NCBI GenBank assembly: GCA_903843705.1
Contig: CAIMQW010000064.1
Location: 1 to 38,743, forward strand
Origin: an uncultured Holophagaceae bacterium
Lineage (GTDB): Bacteria; Acidobacteriota; Holophagae; Holophagales; Holophagaceae
Length of the DNA: 38,743 bases
Reading direction: 5' to 3'
The translations under genes were made by a program, and so were the position numbers. Shown here piece after piece: positions 32,439 to 38,743 of this stretch; the first letter of the stretch is position 1; the number at the start of each line of letters is the position of its first letter. The notes under the pieces were generated by a model. The model did not search any database. It saw only the letters and a program-made list of their open reading frames with translations, and had not been told where the DNA came from.

Positions 32439-33698
32439 TCAGGGCTTTGCATCCAGCTCCGGGAAGGCCTCCAGCAGCTGCCTTCGGGCCTCCAGCAGCT
32501 CCGGCACTGCCGGGTCGCGGCGGCGGAGAAAGCCCCGGATCGCCTGGAGGTCCTCGGCCACCCGCTCAAGCATGGGCAGACCAAACCCGGCGGCCAGCAG
32601 CGCGAGGGGCGGCAGCAGGGCGGCTCCCCAGCCCCAGCACAGGCCGCCGAGGACAGCCAGGAGCAGCGCCCAGAGGGGGTAGAGCAGCAGGCCGCCGAGC
32701 AGCTTCAGGGTGGCGACCTGATCGCCCTCGTCCGTGAAATGGACCGCGGCCCAGCCGATCAGGCGGTAGGCCGGCCACGCCAGCAGGACCGCCGGCGCCA
32801 GCAGCGCGGCCGTGGTCAGCCGGAGGAGGGCCCCGGGCAGCCAGCGCAGGACTTCCGCACCGGGATAGGGATGGCCCACCTGGTCCGGCCGGAGGCCCTT
32901 GGCCCGCAGCCAGGCCTGGGCGGCGTGGACACGGGCCTCCAGGACAGTGAGGTCCTCCGCCGGAAGCGAGGCCAGCCGGGGAACCAGGGCCCGCACACGG
33001 TCCCGGAGCGCCTCCAGGTTCCCCCGGCTGCCCGGGTCCTCCGCCAGCAGCCAGGCCACCTCCTGGGCCAGGGCCAGACAGCGCACGTTGGCGTCATGGA
33101 GGGTCAGTGGGCGCAGAGCCGCCTCGATGCGCCTCGTCAGCTCCCCCACCGCCGCCGGCTCCGCGCCCAGGGCTGCCAGGTCATCCCAGAGGATCGGCTC
33201 GCCCAGCCGCAGCAGGGCGCTGTGTCGAAAGGTGGTCCGGTCTCCATAGACCAATCCAGCCGGGACGATGGACAGCGGCCCCTGGTAGGACAGGGCGATG
33301 CGGGCGGCCCCGGTCTTCAGGGGCGCGAGGTCGGCGCCGGTATGACTCACCCCCTCGGGGAACAGGGCGACGGAGCCACTTTGGCCGAGTACCTCGTGCA
33401 CTTTGTGGAAGCTCTGCTGGATAGACTCCCGGGTGGCACCACCGTCTTTTGGACGGGTCACGGGAATGGCCTTGAACGCCGCCAGGAAGGGCCGCAGCGG
33501 GGCGAGGTGCCAGAGGGTGGCCTTGGCCAGCCAACCCATGCGTCGGTCCAGCAGGGCTGCAGCGGCCAGGGGATCCAGGAGACCGTTGGGATGGTTCAGC
33601 AGGACCAGGCAGGGGCCCACCGGCAGGGGAGGACCTTCCTGGCGCAGGGCCCGGAACCAGATCCGCCCCAGGAACCGGGCCATGCGGAGGCTGGCCAC
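32439..33698 (-). CDS. PlsC-type acyltransferase with C-terminal membrane segments
   Basis: A 419-residue glycerolipid acyltransferase-like protein. The catalytic block is NHPNGLLDP (H36 to D42, one residue longer than the usual H-x4-D, as in the 'NHPN' subgroup). The acceptor-binding block is FPEGVS (113-116). PVTRPKDGG corresponds to block II. After about residue 190 a helical charged region follows, with two hydrophobic hairpins near 275-365 that may anchor it. It should transfer an acyl chain to a lysophospholipid, glycerol phosphate or a related alcohol. It starts at GTG 33698, one base after the MFS stop; ATG 33683 is an alternative. It is the last gene of the clpC-bamA-ompH-MFS operon. 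Confidence 0.8.
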   Translation of the reverse strand: MASLRMARFLGRIWFRALRQEGPPLPVGPCLVLLNHPNGLLDPLAAAALLDRRMGWLAKATLWHLAPLRPFLAAFKAIPVTRPKDGGATRESIQQSFHKVHEVLGQSGSVALFPEGVSHTGADLAPLKTGAARIALSYQGPLSIVPAGLVYGDRTTFRHSALLRLGEPILWDDLAALGAEPAAVGELTRRIEAALRPLTLHDANVRCLALAQEVAWLLAEDPGSRGNLEALRDRVRALVPRLASLPAEDLTVLEARVHAAQAWLRAKGLRPDQVGHPYPGAEVLRWLPGALLRLTTAALLAPAVLLAWPAYRLIGWAAVHFTDEGDQVATLKLLGGLLLYPLWALLLAVLGGLCWGWGAALLPPLALLAAGFGLPMLERVAEDLQAIRGFLRRRDPAVPELLEARRQLLEAFPELDAKP

Positions 33699-33699
33699 C

Positions 33700-34938
33700 T
33701 CAGGCCTGCACGGGTCGGTGCCGAGCCCAGCGGAGGACGATCCCGCTCAGGGCGATGGCGGGGAGCACGATGACCATGGCCCAGGCCAGAGCATCCCCGC
33801 TCGCCGCCCCCGCGGCCTGGAAAGCGTCGGCCCGGCGGCCCACCCACATGGGGCTGATGGCGTCCCCCAGCAGGTGGATAAGCAGGACGTTCATGGCGAC
33901 GCCGGTGGCCCGGATGCTCGCCGGCAGGCTGCTCACGATGAGCGCGTTCACGGGACTGGTGTTCACGAAGAGCAGGAACATGCTCAGGAAGAAGAGCAGG
34001 TAGGCCGTCCCCAGGTGGTGCGTGGCCAGGGCCCACGCCACCGCGGGCACCGCCAGGACCAGGGTGATGCCCGAGATCCCAGCACCAGCGTCTGGCCAGC
34101 GCTTCTGCCACCGGTCCGTGAGCCAGCCCCCCAGGAAGGTGCCCAGGATGCCCGTGATCACGGCGAGCAGACCGAAGACCATGCCTGCGTGGGCGGTACT
34201 GACCGAGAACCGCCGCTGCAGCAGGGTGGGGCCCCAGTTGCTGAGACCGCCCATGGCAAAGGTGTAGGCGACGTAGCTGGCGGTGCAGGCCAGCCATACC
34301 CTGTTCAGGAACACGTGCTTCAGGCGTTGAAGGTAGGATTCGCCGACGCCCACATCCTTGCCGCTGTCCATGGCTCCGCGCACAGGATCCACCTGGAAAG
34401 CCATCCAGGCCGCGAGGAACAGGCCCGGCAGACCTGCCACCAGGAACGAGGCCCGCCAGCCCCAGGCCCCGGCCACCAGGCCACCCAGGCCGTAGCCCAG
34501 GGCGCTCCCCACGGGGATGGCCAGGTAGAACCAGGTGAAGTTCTTGGCCCGATCCGACTCGGGGAAGCCATCCGCCAGCATGGCGGGGCCCAGGCTCGCG
34601 TATGCCGCCTCGCCTACCCCCACCAGGGAGCGGGCCACCAGCAGCGCCGGGTAGCTGTGGACGAAGGCCGCGCCAATCGTAGCAAGGCTCCACAGCGCCA
34701 CTCCCCCGGCCACAAGGCGCGGCCGATGGAAGCGGTCCGCCAGGTAGCCGAAGAGCGGCGCCGAGCACATGTAGACGACGATGAACACGAAGTTCAGCCG
34801 CCCAAGCTGCAGGTTGGATAGGTGAAGATCCTTGCCCAGCGGCTCGAGGATGGCCGCGACCACAAGGCGGTCCAGGTAGTTCACCAGGTTGATCCCGGTG
34901 AGCAGCAGGAGCAGGCGTTGGACGGCAGTCAACCGCAT
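33700..34938 (-). CDS. Major facilitator superfamily transporter, Spinster (Spns)-like
   Basis: A 412-residue inner-membrane protein with about 12 hydrophobic segments. NLVNYLDRLVVAAIL in the first helix (N20-Y21-x-D23-R24), FGYLADRFHRPR in loop 2-3 and LVGVGEAAYASLGPAMLAD in helix 4 match the Spinster signature (N-Y-x-D-R ... G-x-G-E-A-x-Y). Spinster homologues move sphingosine-1-phosphate and lysophospholipids in animals and have bacterial relatives. The substrate is not readable here, but the next gene is a lysophospholipid-type acyltransferase one base away. It starts at ATG 34938, 21 bases after the ompH stop. A general sugar-acid or drug MFS role remains possible. Confidence 0.78.
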   Translation of the reverse strand: MRLTAVQRLLLLLTGINLVNYLDRLVVAAILEPLGKDLHLSNLQLGRLNFVFIVVYMCSAPLFGYLADRFHRPRLVAGGVALWSLATIGAAFVHSYPALLVARSLVGVGEAAYASLGPAMLADGFPESDRAKNFTWFYLAIPVGSALGYGLGGLVAGAWGWRASFLVAGLPGLFLAAWMAFQVDPVRGAMDSGKDVGVGESYLQRLKHVFLNRVWLACTASYVAYTFAMGGLSNWGPTLLQRRFSVSTAHAGMVFGLLAVITGILGTFLGGWLTDRWQKRWPDAGAGISGITLVLAVPAVAWALATHHLGTAYLLFFLSMFLLFVNTSPVNALIVSSLPASIRATGVAMNVLLIHLLGDAISPMWVGRRADAFQAAGAASGDALAWAMVIVLPAIALSGIVLRWARHRPVQA

Positions 34939-34959
34939 CGGACGGCCGGGGGCCGGTGG

Positions 34960-35568
34960 CTACTTCTTGGGGGCAGGCTTGGGCGCGGCCGGCTTGGCAG
35001 CGGGCGCGGCGGGCGCGGCAGGCTTGGCGGCGGGCGCGGCGGCAGGCTCGCTGGCATCCAGGCGCTTGGAAACCTCAGCGGTGAAGCCCTTCAGCCAGGC
35101 CTCGTCACCCCAGGAGAGGATCTGGATGGCCTGGTCCGACAGAACGATCTGGAGCTTCTGCTCCTTGGCGAGCTGCTCGACGATAGGCGCCGCCAGCTTG
35201 GTGATGGCCTCACCCACCCGCTTCTCCACCCGCTGGTATTCCTGCTGGCTGTCTTCCTGCATCTTCTTGGCTTCGAACTCCACATCCCGGAACTTCTTGG
35301 CCAGGGCCTCCTTCTTATCGGGGTCCAGGCTGGGCGAGTTCAGTTGCTGCTGCATGGTCTGCAGTTCCTGGCCCTTGGCCTGGAGCTTCTCCTGCAGGTT
35401 CTTCCCTGTGATCTCCAGCTCGGAGAAGATGGCGCCAGCTTTCTTTGAGCTGCGCACCAGCTGGTTGATGCTGAAGAAGGCGAAACGAGGAGCCTCCTGG
35501 GCCATGGCAGGAACAGAAAGGGTGGCCGACAGGCAAAGTGCGGCCAAGGTGGGGGCGATCAGGCGCAT
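34960..35568 (-). CDS. skp: Periplasmic chaperone OmpH/Skp family
   Basis: A 202-residue exported protein. The signal peptide ends at AMAQ (about residue 24). The Skp core follows: a short strand RFAFFSINQLVRSS, long charged coiled-coil arms (about 50-130, with the PDKKEALAKKFRDVEFEAKKMQED block) and the closing KLQIVLSD strand. It holds unfolded outer-membrane proteins on their way to BamA. The last about 30 residues are an Ala/Pro/Lys-rich tail not found in E. coli Skp. It lies 50 bases downstream of bamA, the usual pairing in reverse detail, and GGAG precedes ATG 35568. Confidence 0.88.
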   Translation of the reverse strand: MRLIAPTLAALCLSATLSVPAMAQEAPRFAFFSINQLVRSSKKAGAIFSELEITGKNLQEKLQAKGQELQTMQQQLNSPSLDPDKKEALAKKFRDVEFEAKKMQEDSQQEYQRVEKRVGEAITKLAAPIVEQLAKEQKLQIVLSDQAIQILSWGDEAWLKGFTAEVSKRLDASEPAAAPAAKPAAPAAPAAKPAAPKPAPKK

Positions 35569-35618
35569 GTGAGTCTCCAGGGCAAAAGGGGGATTATAGC
35601 TCAGAGAGGCTGAACAGA

Positions 35619-38192
35619 TTAGAAGGTCGTCCCGATGGAGAACTGGAAGTCCGTCTTCCCATCCGTGTCGAACGGATAGGGATTGATCTTCTTTGACCAG
35701 ATCAGCCGCAGCGGAGCGGGGCTGATGGGCAGGAAGAACCGGAACTCGATGCCCGCCGACCGGACCAGCGTTGGATTCTTATAGGAGTAGGGATTGCCCG
35801 TCGCGTAATCAGTGTAGGTGATAATGTTCCGGCTGAGGACCTTGGTACCTGGGCCCCAGGCATTGCCGGCGTCATGGAAGAAGACCAGGCGGAACTGGTC
35901 CGCGATCTTGAACTGGTATTCCATGTTCGTGATGATCTGCTTGTTGCCGCCCACCACCACCGCATGGCCATTGTTGTCCAGGAGGACCGAGCCCACCTGG
36001 CCGTAGCGATAGCCGCGGATGCTGTTCTCGCCGCCAGGCCGGTAGAGGTCGTAGAGCGGCAGGTCATCGTGGCCGAGGTTCTGGAGATACCCGTAACTCG
36101 CGTTGAAGGCGAAGATGTGGCGGTCCGCGATGTTGGCGAACTTGGCAAAGTCCCAGGTGGCCCGCAGGAAGGGCTTGTCCCCGCCGAACTGCCAGCCGCC
36201 GTATTCCAGCCCGAAGGACACGCGGGTGCCCGCCGTGGGCTTGAACTGGTGGTTGACCGTGCTGTAGGACAGGCTCTGGCTGAAGGTGGAGGTCAGCTGG
36301 TTCGGCGTGTCCCGGAAGTAGAAGTTCTGGCCACCCTCGATGCGGATCAGCCGGAAGCTGTAGCCCGAGGAGTAAGTCGTGAACCAGGCCCAGGGCTTCT
36401 CGGGGAGCCAGTTACTGAGCCGGGCGCCCACGGACAGGCCGAGGCTGCGGGTGAACTGCTTGTAGGCGTTGGCGATGCCGACGCGGGAGGCGTCATAGTC
36501 GGCCGAGCCATTCGAGACCGAGGTCGAGAACGAGTAGGGCAGGTCGAAGACGAAGGGCTCGGTGAAGCCCACCGAGACACTCTTGGAATACTTGCCGCCG
36601 TTGTAGCTGATGGAAAGGGTCTCGCCGCCGCCGCCCAGGTTGCGGGTCGAGAAACTCACTCCCAGGGAGAAGCCGAAGAGCGAGCCGTAGCCACCCTGGA
36701 AGAGCAGTTCGTTGACGCCGGCCTCTTCGCCGCGCACCACGATGTCCACCTGGGGCTTGTCCGGCACCATGTCCACCTTGGGCTCGGACGTCTTCACATC
36801 AAAGAAGCTCAGCTGGCTGATGCTCAGCAGGGAGTCCTTGAAGCGGTCGGTCTGGAAGAAGTCACCCTCACGCATGAGCATGCTGCGACGGAGGACCTTG
36901 TCCTTGGTGTTGGTATTGCCCTCGAACTCGATCTTACGGATCGTGAAGATCTCGCCCTCGACCAGCTTCAGGGTGGTGTCCACCTTCTTGACGCCGTCCT
37001 CTTCACGGATGTCGAGCTTCTTCTCCGCGTGGAAGAGCACATAGGCCTGGTTGGAGTAGCCCTCCTTGAGCTTGTCCACTGTCTGGTTCACAGCATCCAG
37101 GTCGAAGGGTACCGGCTTGGCGCCAGGCTTGGGGGCCTCGATCGAGGGCTTGATGTTGAAGAACTTCCGGAAGAAGGAGCTGTTGTCCCGCTTCACCTCG
37201 GCGTACTTCTCCTGGTAGTAGGTCTCGCGGAAGAGCTTCCCGCCCTCGGCCTTGAAGGTGCCCTCGAAGAAGCGATCGCCCTCCATGACCGGGATGGTCA
37301 GCGTGGCCCGGAGATCGTACTTGGGCGACTTCGCCTCCTTGATCAGCTTCTCGTTCTTGATCTTCTGCTTGGGGGTGGTGCGGTCCTCGACCTCGATGAG
37401 GGGCTTGCCTACGAAGACATCCTTGTAGCCCAGCTTCCAGTAGGACTTCTTCAGGTTGTCCAGGTCTTCTTCGAGGTTCTTGTCCACCAGCAGGTCGTGG
37501 GTGGTCAGCCAGCTGAACATCCAGTGCTGGCGGGTCTTCTCCATCACGTTCCGCAGCTGGGAGGTCGAGAACACCTTGTTGCCGCGGAAGGCGACGGTGT
37601 AGATCTTGGCCTTGCCGCCCTCACTGATGTCGAACACCAGGCGCGCAACGCCCCCGGGCATGGGCTCCAGCGTGATGTTCACCACGGGATTCCGGAAGCC
37701 CTTCTCGCCAGCCTGGTCCACGATGAGGTTCTTGACCTTGCGGGCGGTGTCCGGATCGTAGATCGTGTCCGGATTGATGGTGAGCTTCTTCTCCTTGACC
37801 TTGTCCTTGATGTTCGTGAGGCCGACCTCGGTGCCACCCCGGAAGTCCACTTCCTTGATCAGGGGCCGTTCCTTGATGCGGATCACCAGCTTCTTGCCGC
37901 CCTTGGCGTCCGCCAGCTCGAGCTTGATGTCATCGAAGCCGCCGCTCTCCCAGAGCTTCTCGATGACGGCCGTGAAGTCGATGGTGCGGAGGTCGTCGCC
38001 AACCTTTAAACCGGACTTGAAGATCACTGTTTCGGACGTCTGCTTCTGGGCGCCGACCACCTCGATGGTGACGATGGGCTCGATGTCCTGGGCCGACAGG
38101 GGAAACGCGAAACCCGCCACAAGGGCCAGAGGCAACACACCCCTACGCCACCGGGGCCGGACCCGGTTCCCTACCATGCTTTGCTGCGTCAT
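35619..38192 (-). CDS. bamA: Outer-membrane protein assembly factor BamA
   Basis: An 857-residue Omp85 protein that inserts beta-barrels into the outer membrane. A signal peptide ends near LSAQ (residue 35). The N-terminal half (about 40-490) has POTRA domains with the repeating pattern I-x-x-I-x-F-x-G-N (TIEVVGAQ, EVDFRGGTEVG, TVAFRGNKVF, KIEFEGNTNTKD); a longer insertion with a Lys/Glu-rich stretch lies in about residues 270-370. The 16-strand barrel follows. The lid-loop motif is SIRGYRYG (R726-G727-Y728), and the protein ends in Phe. GGAG seven bases before ATG 38192 supports this start, which overlaps the clpC stop (ATGA). ompH follows 50 bases later. Confidence 0.93.
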   Translation of the reverse strand: MTQQSMVGNRVRPRWRRGVLPLALVAGFAFPLSAQDIEPIVTIEVVGAQKQTSETVIFKSGLKVGDDLRTIDFTAVIEKLWESGGFDDIKLELADAKGGKKLVIRIKERPLIKEVDFRGGTEVGLTNIKDKVKEKKLTINPDTIYDPDTARKVKNLIVDQAGEKGFRNPVVNITLEPMPGGVARLVFDISEGGKAKIYTVAFRGNKVFSTSQLRNVMEKTRQHWMFSWLTTHDLLVDKNLEEDLDNLKKSYWKLGYKDVFVGKPLIEVEDRTTPKQKIKNEKLIKEAKSPKYDLRATLTIPVMEGDRFFEGTFKAEGGKLFRETYYQEKYAEVKRDNSSFFRKFFNIKPSIEAPKPGAKPVPFDLDAVNQTVDKLKEGYSNQAYVLFHAEKKLDIREEDGVKKVDTTLKLVEGEIFTIRKIEFEGNTNTKDKVLRRSMLMREGDFFQTDRFKDSLLSISQLSFFDVKTSEPKVDMVPDKPQVDIVVRGEEAGVNELLFQGGYGSLFGFSLGVSFSTRNLGGGGETLSISYNGGKYSKSVSVGFTEPFVFDLPYSFSTSVSNGSADYDASRVGIANAYKQFTRSLGLSVGARLSNWLPEKPWAWFTTYSSGYSFRLIRIEGGQNFYFRDTPNQLTSTFSQSLSYSTVNHQFKPTAGTRVSFGLEYGGWQFGGDKPFLRATWDFAKFANIADRHIFAFNASYGYLQNLGHDDLPLYDLYRPGGENSIRGYRYGQVGSVLLDNNGHAVVVGGNKQIITNMEYQFKIADQFRLVFFHDAGNAWGPGTKVLSRNIITYTDYATGNPYSYKNPTLVRSAGIEFRFFLPISPAPLRLIWSKKINPYPFDTDGKTDFQFSIGTTF

Positions 38193-38743
38193 TCCGGTAC
38201 TCCGACCAGATGGGTTTCCTGGCCAGTGGCCACGTCTCCGGAATCAGACAGGGTGGGCACGAGTTTCTCGTCCACCAGATCGAAGTTCACCAGGCCCGAG
38301 GGCATGGATTCCTGGCCCACCATCAGCTCGGCGAGGGGATCCTCCACCTGCTTCTGGATCGCACGGCGCAGGGGCCTGGCCCCATAGGCGCGGTCCCTCA
38401 GCGTGGTCTTCACCAGCCAGTCACAGGCGGCGTCCGTGAGCTCCACGCACAACTTGTGCTTCTGCAGGGTGATGTTGAGGTCCTCCACCAGGAGGCGGAC
38501 GATCTTGCGCAGCTCGTCGTCGCCCAGGCGGTTGAACACCACGATCTCGTCAATGCGGTTCAGGAACTCCGGGGTGAAGGTCCGCTTAAGGACCTTCATG
38601 GCGTCGCCGGACTTGGCGTCCGGACGGCCGTCCTGCTCGACAAAGCCGAGGTTCTTTTCCGACAGCAGCTCCCGGCTGCCCACGTTGGAGGTCATGATAA
38701 TAATGGTGTTCTTGAAGTCGACCAGGTTCCCGAAGGCGTCCGA
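38189..38743 (-). CDS. clpC: C-terminal part of a ClpC-type AAA+ chaperone (partial)
   Basis: The frame runs off the right edge of the window, leaving the last 184 residues. The first visible residues (SDAFGNLVDFKNTIIIMTSN) are the AAA2 strand and sensor-1 region of ClpA/ClpB/ClpC proteins. FTPEFLNRIDEIVVFNRLGDDEL is the arginine-finger block, and YGARPLRRAIQKQVEDPLAE is sensor 2. The absence of ClpB-type middle domain cannot be checked here, but a full clpB exists at 21379 and the tail with ...EDPLAELM resembles ClpC. It unfolds proteins for ClpP. Its stop overlaps the bamA start by four bases. Confidence 0.82.
   Translation of the reverse strand, partial: SDAFGNLVDFKNTIIIMTSNVGSRELLSEKNLGFVEQDGRPDAKSGDAMKVLKRTFTPEFLNRIDEIVVFNRLGDDELRKIVRLLVEDLNITLQKHKLCVELTDAACDWLVKTTLRDRAYGARPLRRAIQKQVEDPLAELMVGQESMPSGLVNFDLVDEKLVPTLSDSGDVATGQETHLVGVPE

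Noticed and set aside
35874..38009. A 711-codon open frame on the plus strand opposite bamA
   Set aside because: It is antisense to a clearly recognised BamA, has a repetitive V/L/E/D-rich composition and no domain; it is a by-product of GC-rich codon use.
1..38743. Mobile element, prophage, CRISPR array, tRNA or rRNA
   Set aside because: No transposase, integrase, phage structural gene, regularly spaced repeats or RNA gene was seen on either strand.

Overview
The window is a GC-rich, densely packed bacterial chromosome segment with about 30 genes, no tRNA, rRNA, CRISPR array, insertion sequence or phage gene. BamA, OmpH/Skp, many Sec-type and lipoprotein signal peptides and a TonB-receptor-like C-terminus indicate a Gram-negative (diderm) cell. 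The gene mix and very high GC suggest an Acidobacteriota member, perhaps class Holophagae (Geothrix/Holophaga-like). That taxonomic call is inference from style and content, not from a marker gene.

Layout. (1) 1-153 is the end of an outer-membrane receptor-like gene, followed by a TTCG-loop hairpin. (2) 228-6725 is a tight plus-strand operon: secreted cyanophycinase, secreted M14 carboxypeptidase, isoaspartyl dipeptidase, YfcC-family transporter, secreted M28 peptidase. Three of its four junctions are 4-base GTGA overlaps. It reads as a pathway that cuts extracellular cyanophycin or other peptides, imports the products and splits beta-Asp dipeptides in the cytoplasm. (3) 6727-8906 (minus) holds an alpha/beta hydrolase and a CapA-family protein; a TPMT-like methyltransferase faces away at 9019. 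(4) 9688-13443 is a second plus operon: SsuA/NrtA-type ABC importer (binding protein, permease, ATPase) joined without a gap to a split two-gene ChrA transporter. (5) 13457-15334 holds a small membrane protein, a bacteriohemerythrin-HAD fusion, and an FMN-binding PNPOx-like protein that overlaps mutS. (6) mutS (minus) diverges from an LhgO-like oxidoreductase and a ThrE-like exporter. (7) A hairpin element with 9-bp tandem units lies between thrE and a cytoplasmic papain-like protease. An AT-rich, palindrome-bearing region then leads into clpB. (8) 24056-27309 is a three-gene response-regulator cluster (REC-HD-GYP, REC-unknown, REC-GGDEF) for cyclic-di-GMP. (9) metK (minus) diverges from a coiled-coil lipoprotein, then comes a lipase-like lipoprotein. 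(10) 32439-38743 (minus) is an envelope operon: clpC end, bamA, ompH, a Spinster-like MFS transporter and a PlsC-type acyltransferase.

The strongest candidates for something under-described are the secreted cyanophycin-utilisation operon (with a Glu in place of the usual metal-bridging Lys in its dipeptidase), the hemerythrin-HAD fusion, the HD-GYP protein with a roughly 100-residue insertion, and the Spinster/acyltransferase pair appended to the bamA-ompH operon. All functions are predicted from sequence reading alone. Residue numbers quoted for reference enzymes are from memory.
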